Shown here in pieces: positions 34,773 through 40,697 of a DNA stretch of 40,697 nt (positions within the stretch are counted from its first letter, which is position 1; the number at the start of each line of letters is the position of its first letter). Under the pieces are notes generated by a model. It made no database searches. It was given only the letters and a program-made list of their open reading frames with translations, and was not told the origin of the DNA. The position numbers and the translations under genes are program-made. Source of the DNA: Chthonomonas calidirosea (lineage in GTDB: Bacteria; Armatimonadota; Chthonomonadetes; Chthonomonadales; Chthonomonadaceae). Where the stretch lies: positions 1 to 40,697 of the forward strand of contig CAMCUQ010000010.1 of the NCBI GenBank assembly GCA_945878775.1. Reading direction: 5' to 3'.

Positions 34773-35053
34773 CGCGGGCGAGAGCTGAAGATACCCACGG
34801 CTTTTTTTAGGATTTCCACCTCTTCACGGAGCCGGGTCACTTCACGTTCGAGTTGCGCTCGTTCGGGGTCGTGGGAGTTCCCCTGTCCGGGAAAGGGATT
34901 GCCAGACGTTTCCGTCAGAGCCTTCTTCCAGCGTTGCAGGACGGTAGCGCAGGCATCAAGTTTGTGCGCAGTTGCGACCAGATTGCCGCGCTCTATGGCG
35001 AGGCGAACCGCCTCCCGTTTGAACTCTTCCGTATAGATTTTTCGTTCCGGCAG
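34769..35053 (-). pseudogene. IS3 orfA, start codon lost
   Basis: The 94-codon frame reads PERKIYTEEFKREAVRLA, a helix-turn-helix with LQRWKKAL, then NPFPGQGN and the leucine zipper LEREVTRLREEVEILKKA, and stops at 34769. This is a nearly complete IS3 orfA (helix-turn-helix plus leucine zipper, TEEFKREAV start). The codon before the first conserved residue is CTG and no ATG, GTG or TTG precedes it in frame. An ATG one base out of frame suggests a small indel destroyed the start. Confidence 0.8.
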
Positions 35054-35138
35054 AACATTCCTCGCTTTCCTAGAGTGGATTACCCCATACGCGATGAATG
35101 CTTAACTGATTGTACACTGTTTCTGGGGAAGTCCACCA

Positions 35139-35506
35139 CCATTACGTGCAAGGTCAATAAAGAGAGGTCTCTTCGTCACAAATACACCGTTAATACCCAT
35201 AGGTGCGAGATTAAAATTCAAGAAAAAACAAAGTGCATATCTTACAGTGGGGCTCCCGACAACCCTTTCCCTACATACTTTTGCTATAAGGAGATAACTG
35301 AAGTTGGAACATGGGGTAAAGCAACCAAACACATCTGTGATAGTGTTCTCTTGGTATATCGTGTTGAATGTCCAGCAAGCCCCATTTCTTCATCTTTCAC
35401 GAAAGTAGAAAAGATAACAATGGAATACCCCAAATCATGCAACCCTGGTTTAAGTGGATGCTCATTCGAACAAATCTTTCCTCTCTATGGTAGATACAAC
35501 AAGTAG
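35139..35506 (+). pseudogene. C-terminal remnant of a Cys-rich protein cut by the IS element
   Basis: Directly beyond the IS right end a frame of about 120 codons stays open to TAG at 35506. It contains many Cys (ITCKVNKE, HRCEIKIQ, TKCISYSG, TYFCYKEI, KHICDSV, RVECPAS, KSCNPGLSGC). The even spacing looks like an extracellular disulfide-bonded domain. It has no start codon of its own close to the junction except through the IS sequence, so it is most likely the end of a gene whose 5' part was lost by the insertion or an earlier rearrangement. It is AT-rich like the next genes, and its stop lies seven bases before their first start, so it was probably the first member of that operon. Confidence 0.5.
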
Positions 35507-35513
35507 CGAGACT

Positions 35514-36524
35514 ATGCTGATTTCACGAAGAAATTTTAATCGAGCGATAGTGTACACATTTTGTAGTGTATCCCTCGTAAGTGTCTTCTTTGCCTTATGG
35601 AGGAGCAAGCCCTCCATAAGGGGGTATCCATTGCACCATAATTATTTGAGAGCTGGCAGTGAATATTGGTATTCCAACCATGAGATAGTGTATTGGAATT
35701 GGGATCAAACCCCGCCCCAACTCACCCTTCAGGATATAACCACTTGGAAAAGCACAACTTTTACGCCTGTGTCGAAGGCAATGGAGTACGATGCCCGTGC
35801 ATTTTACATTTCGCCAAATAGGAGGCAAATTCTCTCTCGTAAATTGGATACTAGTCTAACCTCCATGGTGATTGATTGGCAGGGAACTCATAAGGAGGTT
35901 TGGAGTAATCTTGATAATAACAGGGTAGGAATGTTTTGGGCATTGGATAGCCAGAGTTGGGTTGAGGTTATCCCTGTATCTAGTTCAACGGACGAGACAC
36001 AACGTCACCCAAAAGTATATGATGTCGTTGCACATGACCTCGGTACGAAGGCAGTTCAAAAGACGCGCATTTACCTTGAACAGAAAAATCAATACTCCTG
36101 GATGCAGATACCGAGTTTCCACTCACTCGTTTTCGTCCAAGAGGTTGCGCTCTATAACACGCGTACAGAACCTCTTGAACTATATATCCTCACCTTCCAA
36201 AAACATACCCATTCACTACAGAAGCAGAAGTTTATTATCCCCAATGAGTTAAATGTCTTGAGCCTTCATGTGTCCCCAAATGGGAAGTCTATCTTATGGG
36301 TTTTAAGTCCTTATCCTGCAATCACGGGATTACGTAATCCGCAAATGACTTTATGGATAGGCAACCTAAAAAGCGAAGAATTACACTTCGTTACTACGTT
36401 ACCAGATCAGGAGTATGATGCTACACAAAGGAACTGGAATACCGCATGGCTACCAGATGGACATCATATTAGCTTTACAAATAATAACACCTTGTATGTT
36501 ATGAGTTCACGTTACGCAAAGTGA
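35514..36524 (+). CDS. Membrane-anchored beta-propeller-like protein, unknown function
   Basis: I do not recognise a named family. From ATG 35514 the 336-residue product begins MLISRRNFNRA followed by a hydrophobic stretch to about 27, an SRR-type export signal or anchor. In-frame starts at 35454 (GTG) and 35487 (ATG) are possible; none has a good ribosome binding site. The body has repeated short strands with turns such as ISPNRRQILSRK and VSPNGKSILWVLSPY and a final WLPDGHHISFTNNNTLYVMS. This 'SPDG-x-x-(I/L)' pattern fits TolB/WD40-type propellers. The stop TGA overlaps the ATG of a 51-codon gene (TGATG). Base composition is visibly AT-rich (21 G/C of 60 at 35641-35700), unlike the flanking genes, suggesting transfer. 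Confidence 0.7.
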   Translation: MLISRRNFNRAIVYTFCSVSLVSVFFALWRSKPSIRGYPLHHNYLRAGSEYWYSNHEIVYWNWDQTPPQLTLQDITTWKSTTFTPVSKAMEYDARAFYISPNRRQILSRKLDTSLTSMVIDWQGTHKEVWSNLDNNRVGMFWALDSQSWVEVIPVSSSTDETQRHPKVYDVVAHDLGTKAVQKTRIYLEQKNQYSWMQIPSFHSLVFVQEVALYNTRTEPLELYILTFQKHTHSLQKQKFIIPNELNVLSLHVSPNGKSILWVLSPYPAITGLRNPQMTLWIGNLKSEELHFVTTLPDQEYDATQRNWNTAWLPDGHHISFTNNNTLYVMSSRYAK

Positions 36525-36679
36525 TGCGGTTTTTGCTTTACAGTCGGTACGATGTACTCATGGACAAACAGCACTTGGGAAACACCATCCCTGTTGGAGA
36601 GAGCAGTCAAACCACAGACAACGGAATGCTCATCGGAAGGTCGGTTATTCAATGGATAATAGGGAATATTCTAAGATGA
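36524..36679 (+). CDS. 51-aa small protein in a coupled operon
   Basis: This frame begins at the ATG that shares its first base with the upstream stop (TGATG, 36522-36526). It ends with a TGA that overlaps the next gene's ATG (ATGA, 36676-36679). Both junctions are classic translation-coupling overlaps, and their coincidence is the main argument that the gene is real. The product starts MRFLLYSRYDVLMDKQ, has a polar Ser/Thr/Gly-rich centre (GESSQTTDNG) and ends with a hydrophobic helix (VIQWIIGNILR). There is no recognisable domain. It could be a small partner of the flanking exported proteins. Confidence 0.55.
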   Translation: MRFLLYSRYDVLMDKQHLGNTIPVGESSQTTDNGMLIGRSVIQWIIGNILR

Positions 36680-37602
36680 TTAGCCGCAGAGCATTTTTGT
36701 CCTCGTTGATTACAACAACATCTATTGTAGTTCATGAAGAGCCTATATTTGCCCTGAACACCTCTTTATATAAAGCCTCTCTTCAAACACATGTGGCTCG
36801 AATACACACCCGTGTTCCTCACGCCTCAACTCTAGCTTTCGCGTTGGTTGACTGGTCACATGAACCAGTAATTTTTTCTTTAAATTTACTGTCGGACACA
36901 ATATTGTTTGTGCGTAGACCGATCCATTCAGAGCCTTTACGACGCCTTAATTCTGTTCTCTTATCTCGTATCAATGAGCAGGTAAGGATAAGCACCAAAG
37001 GCGGTTCTATAAAAAAGGGGAGAAGTGATTTGGCGGAACACCTACAAAGCCTTACTTCTATTACATGGGAATGGAACGCTTCATGTGCGTCTAAAGGTGT
37101 GACAGTTGCTGTAGACTTGAAATATCTGTTAAAGCAGCACAACGCAGTATCAGCCCGAGCATGGCTCACTACTGTTACAAAAGCGCGGCTAGATACAGCT
37201 CAGTGGTGGGAAGAGTTCGCGAAACGTTCTTTAGAGAGTTGGTTATCTGGCTTTAGTTCACTCATTGCTTTAGTCATTCGGATGCAATGGGATAAAGACG
37301 GTGCGAGTTTGTTGACACAGGCACGTCATTTGGAGAAGTCATTGAGTGAAAATTTACCCTTGCAGATAATGGCAGGATGGTATGCTTGCCTGCTTGATTT
37401 GGACAGTAGGGAATCTGACGACATTCTGCCGCTCAAGGATTTTCTGGCTCATTATAAAGCTTCCGGGGACTGGCGTGTTGTTGAGGTAGCAAAGGATATG
37501 ATTGCAAGCATCAAATACAGGCAACGTGTTCTTGACGGTTGGTTTTGGTCACCTATTCGACGCCCACAGCATTGGAATACGTTCATATCCACTCTACACT
37601 AA
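36676..37602 (+). CDS. Exported protein with twin-arginine-like leader, unknown function
   Basis: The 308-residue product starts at ATG 36676, four bases overlapping the 51-aa gene; a start eight codons earlier (36652) is possible. The leader MISRRAFLSSLITTTSIVV resembles a Tat signal and matches the N-terminal style of the gene two places upstream (MLISRRNF). The mature part begins with beta-strand-like segments (LAFALVDWSHEPVIFSLNLLS). It is mainly helical from about 120 on, with WW and WLSGFSSLIALVIRMQW helices and a Trp-rich end (GWFWSPIRRPQHW). No enzyme motif is visible. AT-rich like its partners. No terminator follows at once. Confidence 0.7.
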   Translation: MISRRAFLSSLITTTSIVVHEEPIFALNTSLYKASLQTHVARIHTRVPHASTLAFALVDWSHEPVIFSLNLLSDTILFVRRPIHSEPLRRLNSVLLSRINEQVRISTKGGSIKKGRSDLAEHLQSLTSITWEWNASCASKGVTVAVDLKYLLKQHNAVSARAWLTTVTKARLDTAQWWEEFAKRSLESWLSGFSSLIALVIRMQWDKDGASLLTQARHLEKSLSENLPLQIMAGWYACLLDLDSRESDDILPLKDFLAHYKASGDWRVVEVAKDMIASIKYRQRVLDGWFWSPIRRPQHWNTFISTLH

Positions 37603-37856
37603 TTATCCTAATGGTGGTTTTACTCACGACATTGCTTAGGTGACGCTTCCTTCTGGTGGTAATTTGCAGTATTGGGCTTCCCCCGAATCTGGGCTCTCCC
37701 TCGCTTTGGGTGCATATGACATACCCACCAGCGTCTATGAAGGGGATCGCTAACCAAATAAACCGCATGCAAGGTGATCAAGACAGTAACGGAACATTTA
37801 GGGCTTCCTACCTTCACCGAATATGAGGGAGAGCCGAATAGAGGTAAACAAGGGCA
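37603..37856. other. Intergenic stretch with decayed-looking coding fragments
   Basis: No gene can be supported in these 254 bases. The plus strand has two short open fragments in different frames: GTG 37641 (37 codons, reading VTLPSGGNLQYWASPESG) and ATG 37738 (29 codons, reading MKGIANQINRMQGDQDSNG). Neither has a ribosome binding site. They may be remains of a degraded gene. The promoter of the downstream dioxygenase should also lie here, but I cannot name it. Confidence 0.45.
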
Positions 37857-38684
37857 ATGAGTACTTTCGCTATCAGTCCAGAGCAGGTCAGCGAATACGA
37901 CCGGAACGGTTTTCTCCTCTTTAAGGGGTTTTTCGATCCTGCGGAGGTCGCAGAGCTACGCAACGCCTTTATGCAACAAGCGGAGCATGGTCCTGTTCCC
38001 AATCTCTCGGACACTATCCCAAACCTCTCTCCTGATGACCCCCTCTCCCGTTATCCAAGAATGTTGCACCCCCATCGTCATCATGAGCTTCCGGTTGGCG
38101 CACTCTCTTTGCGTTATCTCTTAGATACTCGCCTAGAGACGATACTTCGCGCACTTTTTGAGGATGATCCTATTGCCGCACAAACGATGTTCTATTTTAA
38201 GCCCCCCGGAGCGCGGGGGCAAGCCCTGCACCAAGACAACTTTTATTTGCGGGTGAAGCCCGGAACCTGCATCGGAGCGTGGCTTGCCATTGACGACGCA
38301 ACACCCGAAAACGGAGGCTTAGTAATCGTTCCACAGTCACACCGCCTCGAAATCCTCTGCCCGACTTCCGCCGACATTACTCGCTCTTTCGTAACCGATC
38401 AAGTTCTTGTGCCGGAAGAGTTCACAGAGCTTCCCCTCCACTTGAACGCGGGTGATATGCTCTTTTTTCATGGCAACCTAATACACGGTTCGTACCCTAA
38501 TGAGAGCCAAACAAAGTTTCGTCGCGCTTTCATCTGCCACTATATCCCGCGCCAAAGCCTGGAAGCCTCCCACTGGTTCGACCCTTTCTTCACATTTCAA
38601 GGCACTCAGATTTCTGTACATGAAGCGGAGGGTGGAGGACCTTGTGGGACGGTACAAACTCGTAATGAGGCTTGGAAGGGATAG
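37857..38684 (+). CDS. Phytanoyl-CoA dioxygenase family protein
   Basis: A 275-residue Fe(II)/2-oxoglutarate-dependent oxygenase of the PhyH family. The metal triad is visible as His125-x-Asp127 (ALHQDNFYL) and distal His210 (LIHGSYPN). Arg222/223 (KFRRAF) is placed to bind 2-oxoglutarate. The start is ATG 37857 after AAGGG, and the length is normal. Substrates across bacterial PhyH proteins range from alkyl chains to antibiotics and osmolytes such as ectoine, so none can be named here. The gene is followed six bases later by a four-helix membrane protein and then a methyltransferase-like gene, suggesting one operon, perhaps for lipid or terpenoid modification. Confidence 0.93.
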   Translation: MSTFAISPEQVSEYDRNGFLLFKGFFDPAEVAELRNAFMQQAEHGPVPNLSDTIPNLSPDDPLSRYPRMLHPHRHHELPVGALSLRYLLDTRLETILRALFEDDPIAAQTMFYFKPPGARGQALHQDNFYLRVKPGTCIGAWLAIDDATPENGGLVIVPQSHRLEILCPTSADITRSFVTDQVLVPEEFTELPLHLNAGDMLFFHGNLIHGSYPNESQTKFRRAFICHYIPRQSLEASHWFDPFFTFQGTQISVHEAEGGGPCGTVQTRNEAWKG

Positions 38685-38689
38685 GCATC

Positions 38690-39100
38690 ATGCTAAATAA
38701 AGAGGGTTTGACCTTACTTCGAGGCGTCACTATCGCCTTACTCATAATCCAAAGCATCGGTGCCGGAATTTGGTGGGGGATACTCTGGCGTGTCCCAGAG
38801 ATGCGTCGGCTATTTTTAGCTCCCGAAGCTCCCATTTCGACCCTGTTTAGCTTCTCACTACCAGACGCAATACTTATTCTGATGGGTGGTCTCGTGAGTG
38901 CATGGGGGATAGCGCAACGTAAGACTTGGGCAGGAGTCGCGCTGTCGCTCCATACGGGAGCCATAGTCTACGCAGGTTTATATGCGCTTGCGCTGCCTCT
39001 CTTTTCCGGTGGGGCTTGGCTAGGTTGCGTCTTGATGCTTCCCTCCATGATTTGCCTGCCGTTATTACTGTGGAAATTATACACGGAGAAGGCGTTGTGA
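38690..39100 (+). CDS. Four-helix membrane protein, unknown function
   Basis: The 136-residue product from ATG 38690 (GGGATAGG upstream) has four hydrophobic helices at about 8-30, 49-66, 72-94 and 99-122. A conserved-looking W-x-x-LWR turn follows the first. No domain is recognised. Its stop TGA overlaps the GTG start of the next gene (GTGA at 39097-39100), so the two are translated together. Its position between a PhyH dioxygenase and a membrane methyltransferase suggests a helper role in the same pathway, which is inference only. Confidence 0.75.
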   Translation: MLNKEGLTLLRGVTIALLIIQSIGAGIWWGILWRVPEMRRLFLAPEAPISTLFSFSLPDAILILMGGLVSAWGIAQRKTWAGVALSLHTGAIVYAGLYALALPLFSGGAWLGCVLMLPSMICLPLLLWKLYTEKAL

Positions 39101-39666
39101 GAGCCACACTTCGCACAAAACAGTGGCATGGACGTGAAGCTCCGGAGGCGAGTTGGGCATGGAATCTCACCAAATCGCTCATTCAGACCAGTCTCTTCTG
39201 GACAGTGTTCCTAATTCTCATTCCCGCAGGGATTCGAGTATTAGAGCGCGCTTGTGGGTGGCATCACTTACCGTTACTCTCTCACAATCTCCAGCTCATC
39301 GTGGGGACACTCCTCCTGTTTTTCAGTGCGTTAGGGCTATCCAGCTGTTATTCTATGGCGGTATGGGGGCATGGAACACCACTTCCTGCGGACTGCACCC
39401 GTCAACTCGTCACTATCGGTCCCTACCGATATGTACGTAATCCAATGGCAATCGCCGGTCCTATGCAGGCTGTTATGATTGGACTGCTTATCGGCTCACT
39501 GTTTACCGTTTTTTATGCCATAACAGGGATGCTTCTCTGGAACCTCTGGATGCGCCCATGGGAAGAGGACGATCTTGAAAACCGATTTGGAGCCGCCTAT
39601 GTCCATTATCGCACTCATGTACGTTGTTGGATTCCGCGTTTAGTGGGTTACCGTGCCTCTGAATAG
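39097..39666 (+). CDS. Membrane methyltransferase, ICMT/phospholipid methyltransferase-like
   Basis: The 189-residue protein starts at GTG 39097, inside the GTGA overlap with the preceding gene, with GGAG upstream. A start 57 codons earlier lies wholly within the previous gene and is unlikely. Four or five membrane segments are followed by the diagnostic SAM-binding block: GPYRYVRNPMAIAGPMQ, then EEDDLENRFGAAYVHYRTHVRCWIPR. This matches the isoprenylcysteine carboxyl methyltransferase/PEMT superfamily ('G-P-Y-x-x-V-R-H-P' and 'E-x-x-L-x-x-x-F-G-x-x-Y-x-x-Y'). The usual His is Asn in VRNP, common in bacterial forms. The substrate, a lipid or small hydrophobic acid, is unknown. Confidence 0.88.
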   Translation: MRATLRTKQWHGREAPEASWAWNLTKSLIQTSLFWTVFLILIPAGIRVLERACGWHHLPLLSHNLQLIVGTLLLFFSALGLSSCYSMAVWGHGTPLPADCTRQLVTIGPYRYVRNPMAIAGPMQAVMIGLLIGSLFTVFYAITGMLLWNLWMRPWEEDDLENRFGAAYVHYRTHVRCWIPRLVGYRASE

Positions 39667-39794
39667 AGACCGCGAAATAGTGCCTCATAACGAATCTCTA
39701 CAAATGCTTGAAACCCTCTCTCTGTTCACAGTGTATTATTCGTAGCAAACACTACGTTTCTGTACAATTCGTGTACTTCGACAGAGAGGTCTCT

Positions 39795-40694
39795 ATGAAC
39801 GACACTTCGGAGCCTTCCTTACAGGAGGAAGTACTCTTTCAGATTAAATCGAATCTGTTGAGGTTGCGCCGTCTCGTCCAGGATTGGCGCAATCGCCCCT
39901 CGCGTTACGCTTCGGGCAATAGAACTCTTTATCCGCACCTCCTTGCCGAATCAAGAACTCCCCTCTGGGTCGAGAATACTCTCTCCGAACGCAGTCTCCA
40001 ACTCGGCAAGGCACAAAACCTCCGCCGAGCCATCCGACACCTTCAACATATCGAGATTCCAAAGCACGAGACGTTCAGCTTTTGGAAACAACTTGGACGC
40101 ACCACGCGCAGGCAAGGCTATGTCCCCGGCAGGCAGATTTCTGAGGGTTGCCTCGTCCCAGCTATCGGAGGGGGGATTTGCCAACTCTCCAACGCCCTCT
40201 ATGATGTGGCACTGAAGATCGGGGCAGAGATTGTTGAGCGACACCCCCATTCCCGGATAGTTCCCGGTTCCAGTGCCGAACAAGGGCGTGATGCCACGGT
40301 TTATTGGAACTATATCGACCTCCGTTTTCGCCCTAATATCCCCATTCTACTCCATGCCGAACTGACGCAGGACACGCTTGTGCTTCGTGTCTACGGTCAA
40401 GAGCCTCTTCCTGTCACGCCGATCTCACGCTCATCTCTCACCATTGCGCTGAAGCCACGTCAAACGATCAATGTTGCGGAGCATAGTTGTCAGAGTTGCG
40501 GACGAACCTCGTGCTTTCGCCACAAGGTTACACTACCCAGTACGCCGTATAGTAACGAGCATGAGATGGGACAAACCGCCTACCTGCTTGATGAACATTG
40601 GAAGGAGTTTGAACAGTATGTTCAAGGTAAATATCGCGCACAAGACACTCTCCACATCCCATTAGATGGTGTGCGTTGGAAGCGTGCGGGGTAA
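39795..40694 (+). CDS. VanW family protein
   Basis: The 299-residue product starts at ATG 39795 (GAGAGG upstream); an in-frame start 29 codons earlier adds an unlikely Cys/His-rich leader. The VanW core is plain: AQNLRRAIRHLQHIEIPKHETFSFWKQLG, GYVPGRQIS, the GGGICQLSNALYDVALKIG signature with its invariant Cys, RHPHSRIV, and GRDATVYWNYIDLRFRP. There is no signal peptide. The C-terminal part carries CQSCGRTSCFRHK, a possible metal-binding cluster not general to the family. VanW occurs in some vancomycin-resistance clusters, but its role is unknown and no other van gene is present here. The stop lies three bases from the window's end. Confidence 0.93.
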   Translation: MNDTSEPSLQEEVLFQIKSNLLRLRRLVQDWRNRPSRYASGNRTLYPHLLAESRTPLWVENTLSERSLQLGKAQNLRRAIRHLQHIEIPKHETFSFWKQLGRTTRRQGYVPGRQISEGCLVPAIGGGICQLSNALYDVALKIGAEIVERHPHSRIVPGSSAEQGRDATVYWNYIDLRFRPNIPILLHAELTQDTLVLRVYGQEPLPVTPISRSSLTIALKPRQTINVAEHSCQSCGRTSCFRHKVTLPSTPYSNEHEMGQTAYLLDEHWKEFEQYVQGKYRAQDTLHIPLDGVRWKRAG

Positions 40695-40697
40695 TAG

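Larger units (their letters stand above)
34550..35138 (-). mobile_element. Internally deleted IS3-family element
   Basis: The 589-bp element is bounded by TGGTGGAC at 34550 and its exact complement GTCCACCA ending at 35138. Between them the minus strand encodes an IS3-type orfA and the two ends of orfB, with the orfB middle missing. Family members are usually about 1.2-1.5 kb, so half or more is gone. The orfB stop lies 14 bases from the left end, as in intact relatives. I see no obvious target duplication. The element cannot make a full transposase, but its ends might still be moved by one supplied from elsewhere. Confidence 0.85.

Noticed and set aside
34853-35506. 217-codon plus-strand ORF running across the IS right end
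   Set aside because: Its first 95 codons are antisense to IS3 orfA; only the part beyond 35138 can be host coding sequence, and it is reported separately as a remnant.
37583-37817. Two minus-strand ORFs of 61 and 65 codons
   Set aside because: No ribosome binding sites, overlapping frames and no protein-like pattern.
1-40697. CRISPR array, rRNA genes, prophage
   Set aside because: I saw no regularly spaced direct repeats, no rRNA-like sequence and no phage structural or integrase genes.

Overview
The window looks like a chromosomal stretch of a Gram-negative-type, GC-moderate bacterium, most plausibly from Armatimonadota. This is an inference: I see no rRNA or ribosomal protein to anchor it. 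The pointers are a DUF1559-style prepilin with an H-x-DG-like tail, a Tat-type Gfo/Idh/MocA oxidoreductase beside a fuconolactonase-like amidohydrolase, a DUF1501 protein, an ECF sigma/zinc anti-sigma pair, SLBB export machinery and frequent TTG/GTG starts with strong Shine-Dalgarno sites. Planctomycetota or Chloroflexota are the alternatives.

Layout. 1-822: gene-free leader. 823-5944: glutamate synthase large subunit (gltB) convergent with a [2Fe-2S] ferredoxin. 6029-9313 (minus): ECF sigma factor, zinc-finger anti-sigma factor and a large multi-membrane protein in one operon. 9548-12929 (minus): amidohydrolase, prepilin-like protein and secreted oxidoreductase. 12969-14098 (minus): RNase HI-type protein and a coiled-coil/zinc-ribbon protein. 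14262-19273: degenerate M48-like protein, RNHCP protein with an overlapping small ORF, DUF2283-like protein, recO, DUF4177-like protein and a secreted two-lobed protein. 19439-23557: excisionase-type HTH with an orphan polysaccharide ABC permease, two overlapping PilZ proteins and a Tat-exported beta-propeller protein. 23886-28911 (plus): tandem winged-helix-like protein, gltX, and two amidohydrolase-fold proteins that have lost their metal ligands. 29044-34508: stand-alone DnaA-N-like protein, SLBB export protein, EEP hydrolase, Bax-inhibitor-1 protein and DUF1501 protein. 34550-37602: accessory patch with an internally deleted IS3-family element, a truncated Cys-rich gene and an AT-rich, translationally coupled three-gene cassette including a hidden 51-aa gene. 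37857-40694 (plus): PhyH dioxygenase, 4-TM protein, ICMT/PEMT-like methyltransferase and VanW protein.

Most convergent gene pairs are separated by clean bidirectional hairpin terminators (15538, 20560, 28978, 31334). Housekeeping functions (nitrogen assimilation, tRNA charging, recombination repair) are mixed with envelope, signalling and polysaccharide genes. The parts most likely to be undescribed are the AT-rich coupled cassette at 35514-37602, the metal-ligand-less amidohydrolase pair behind gltX, the stand-alone DnaA-N-like protein, and the M48-like protein whose HExxH has become RExxH.
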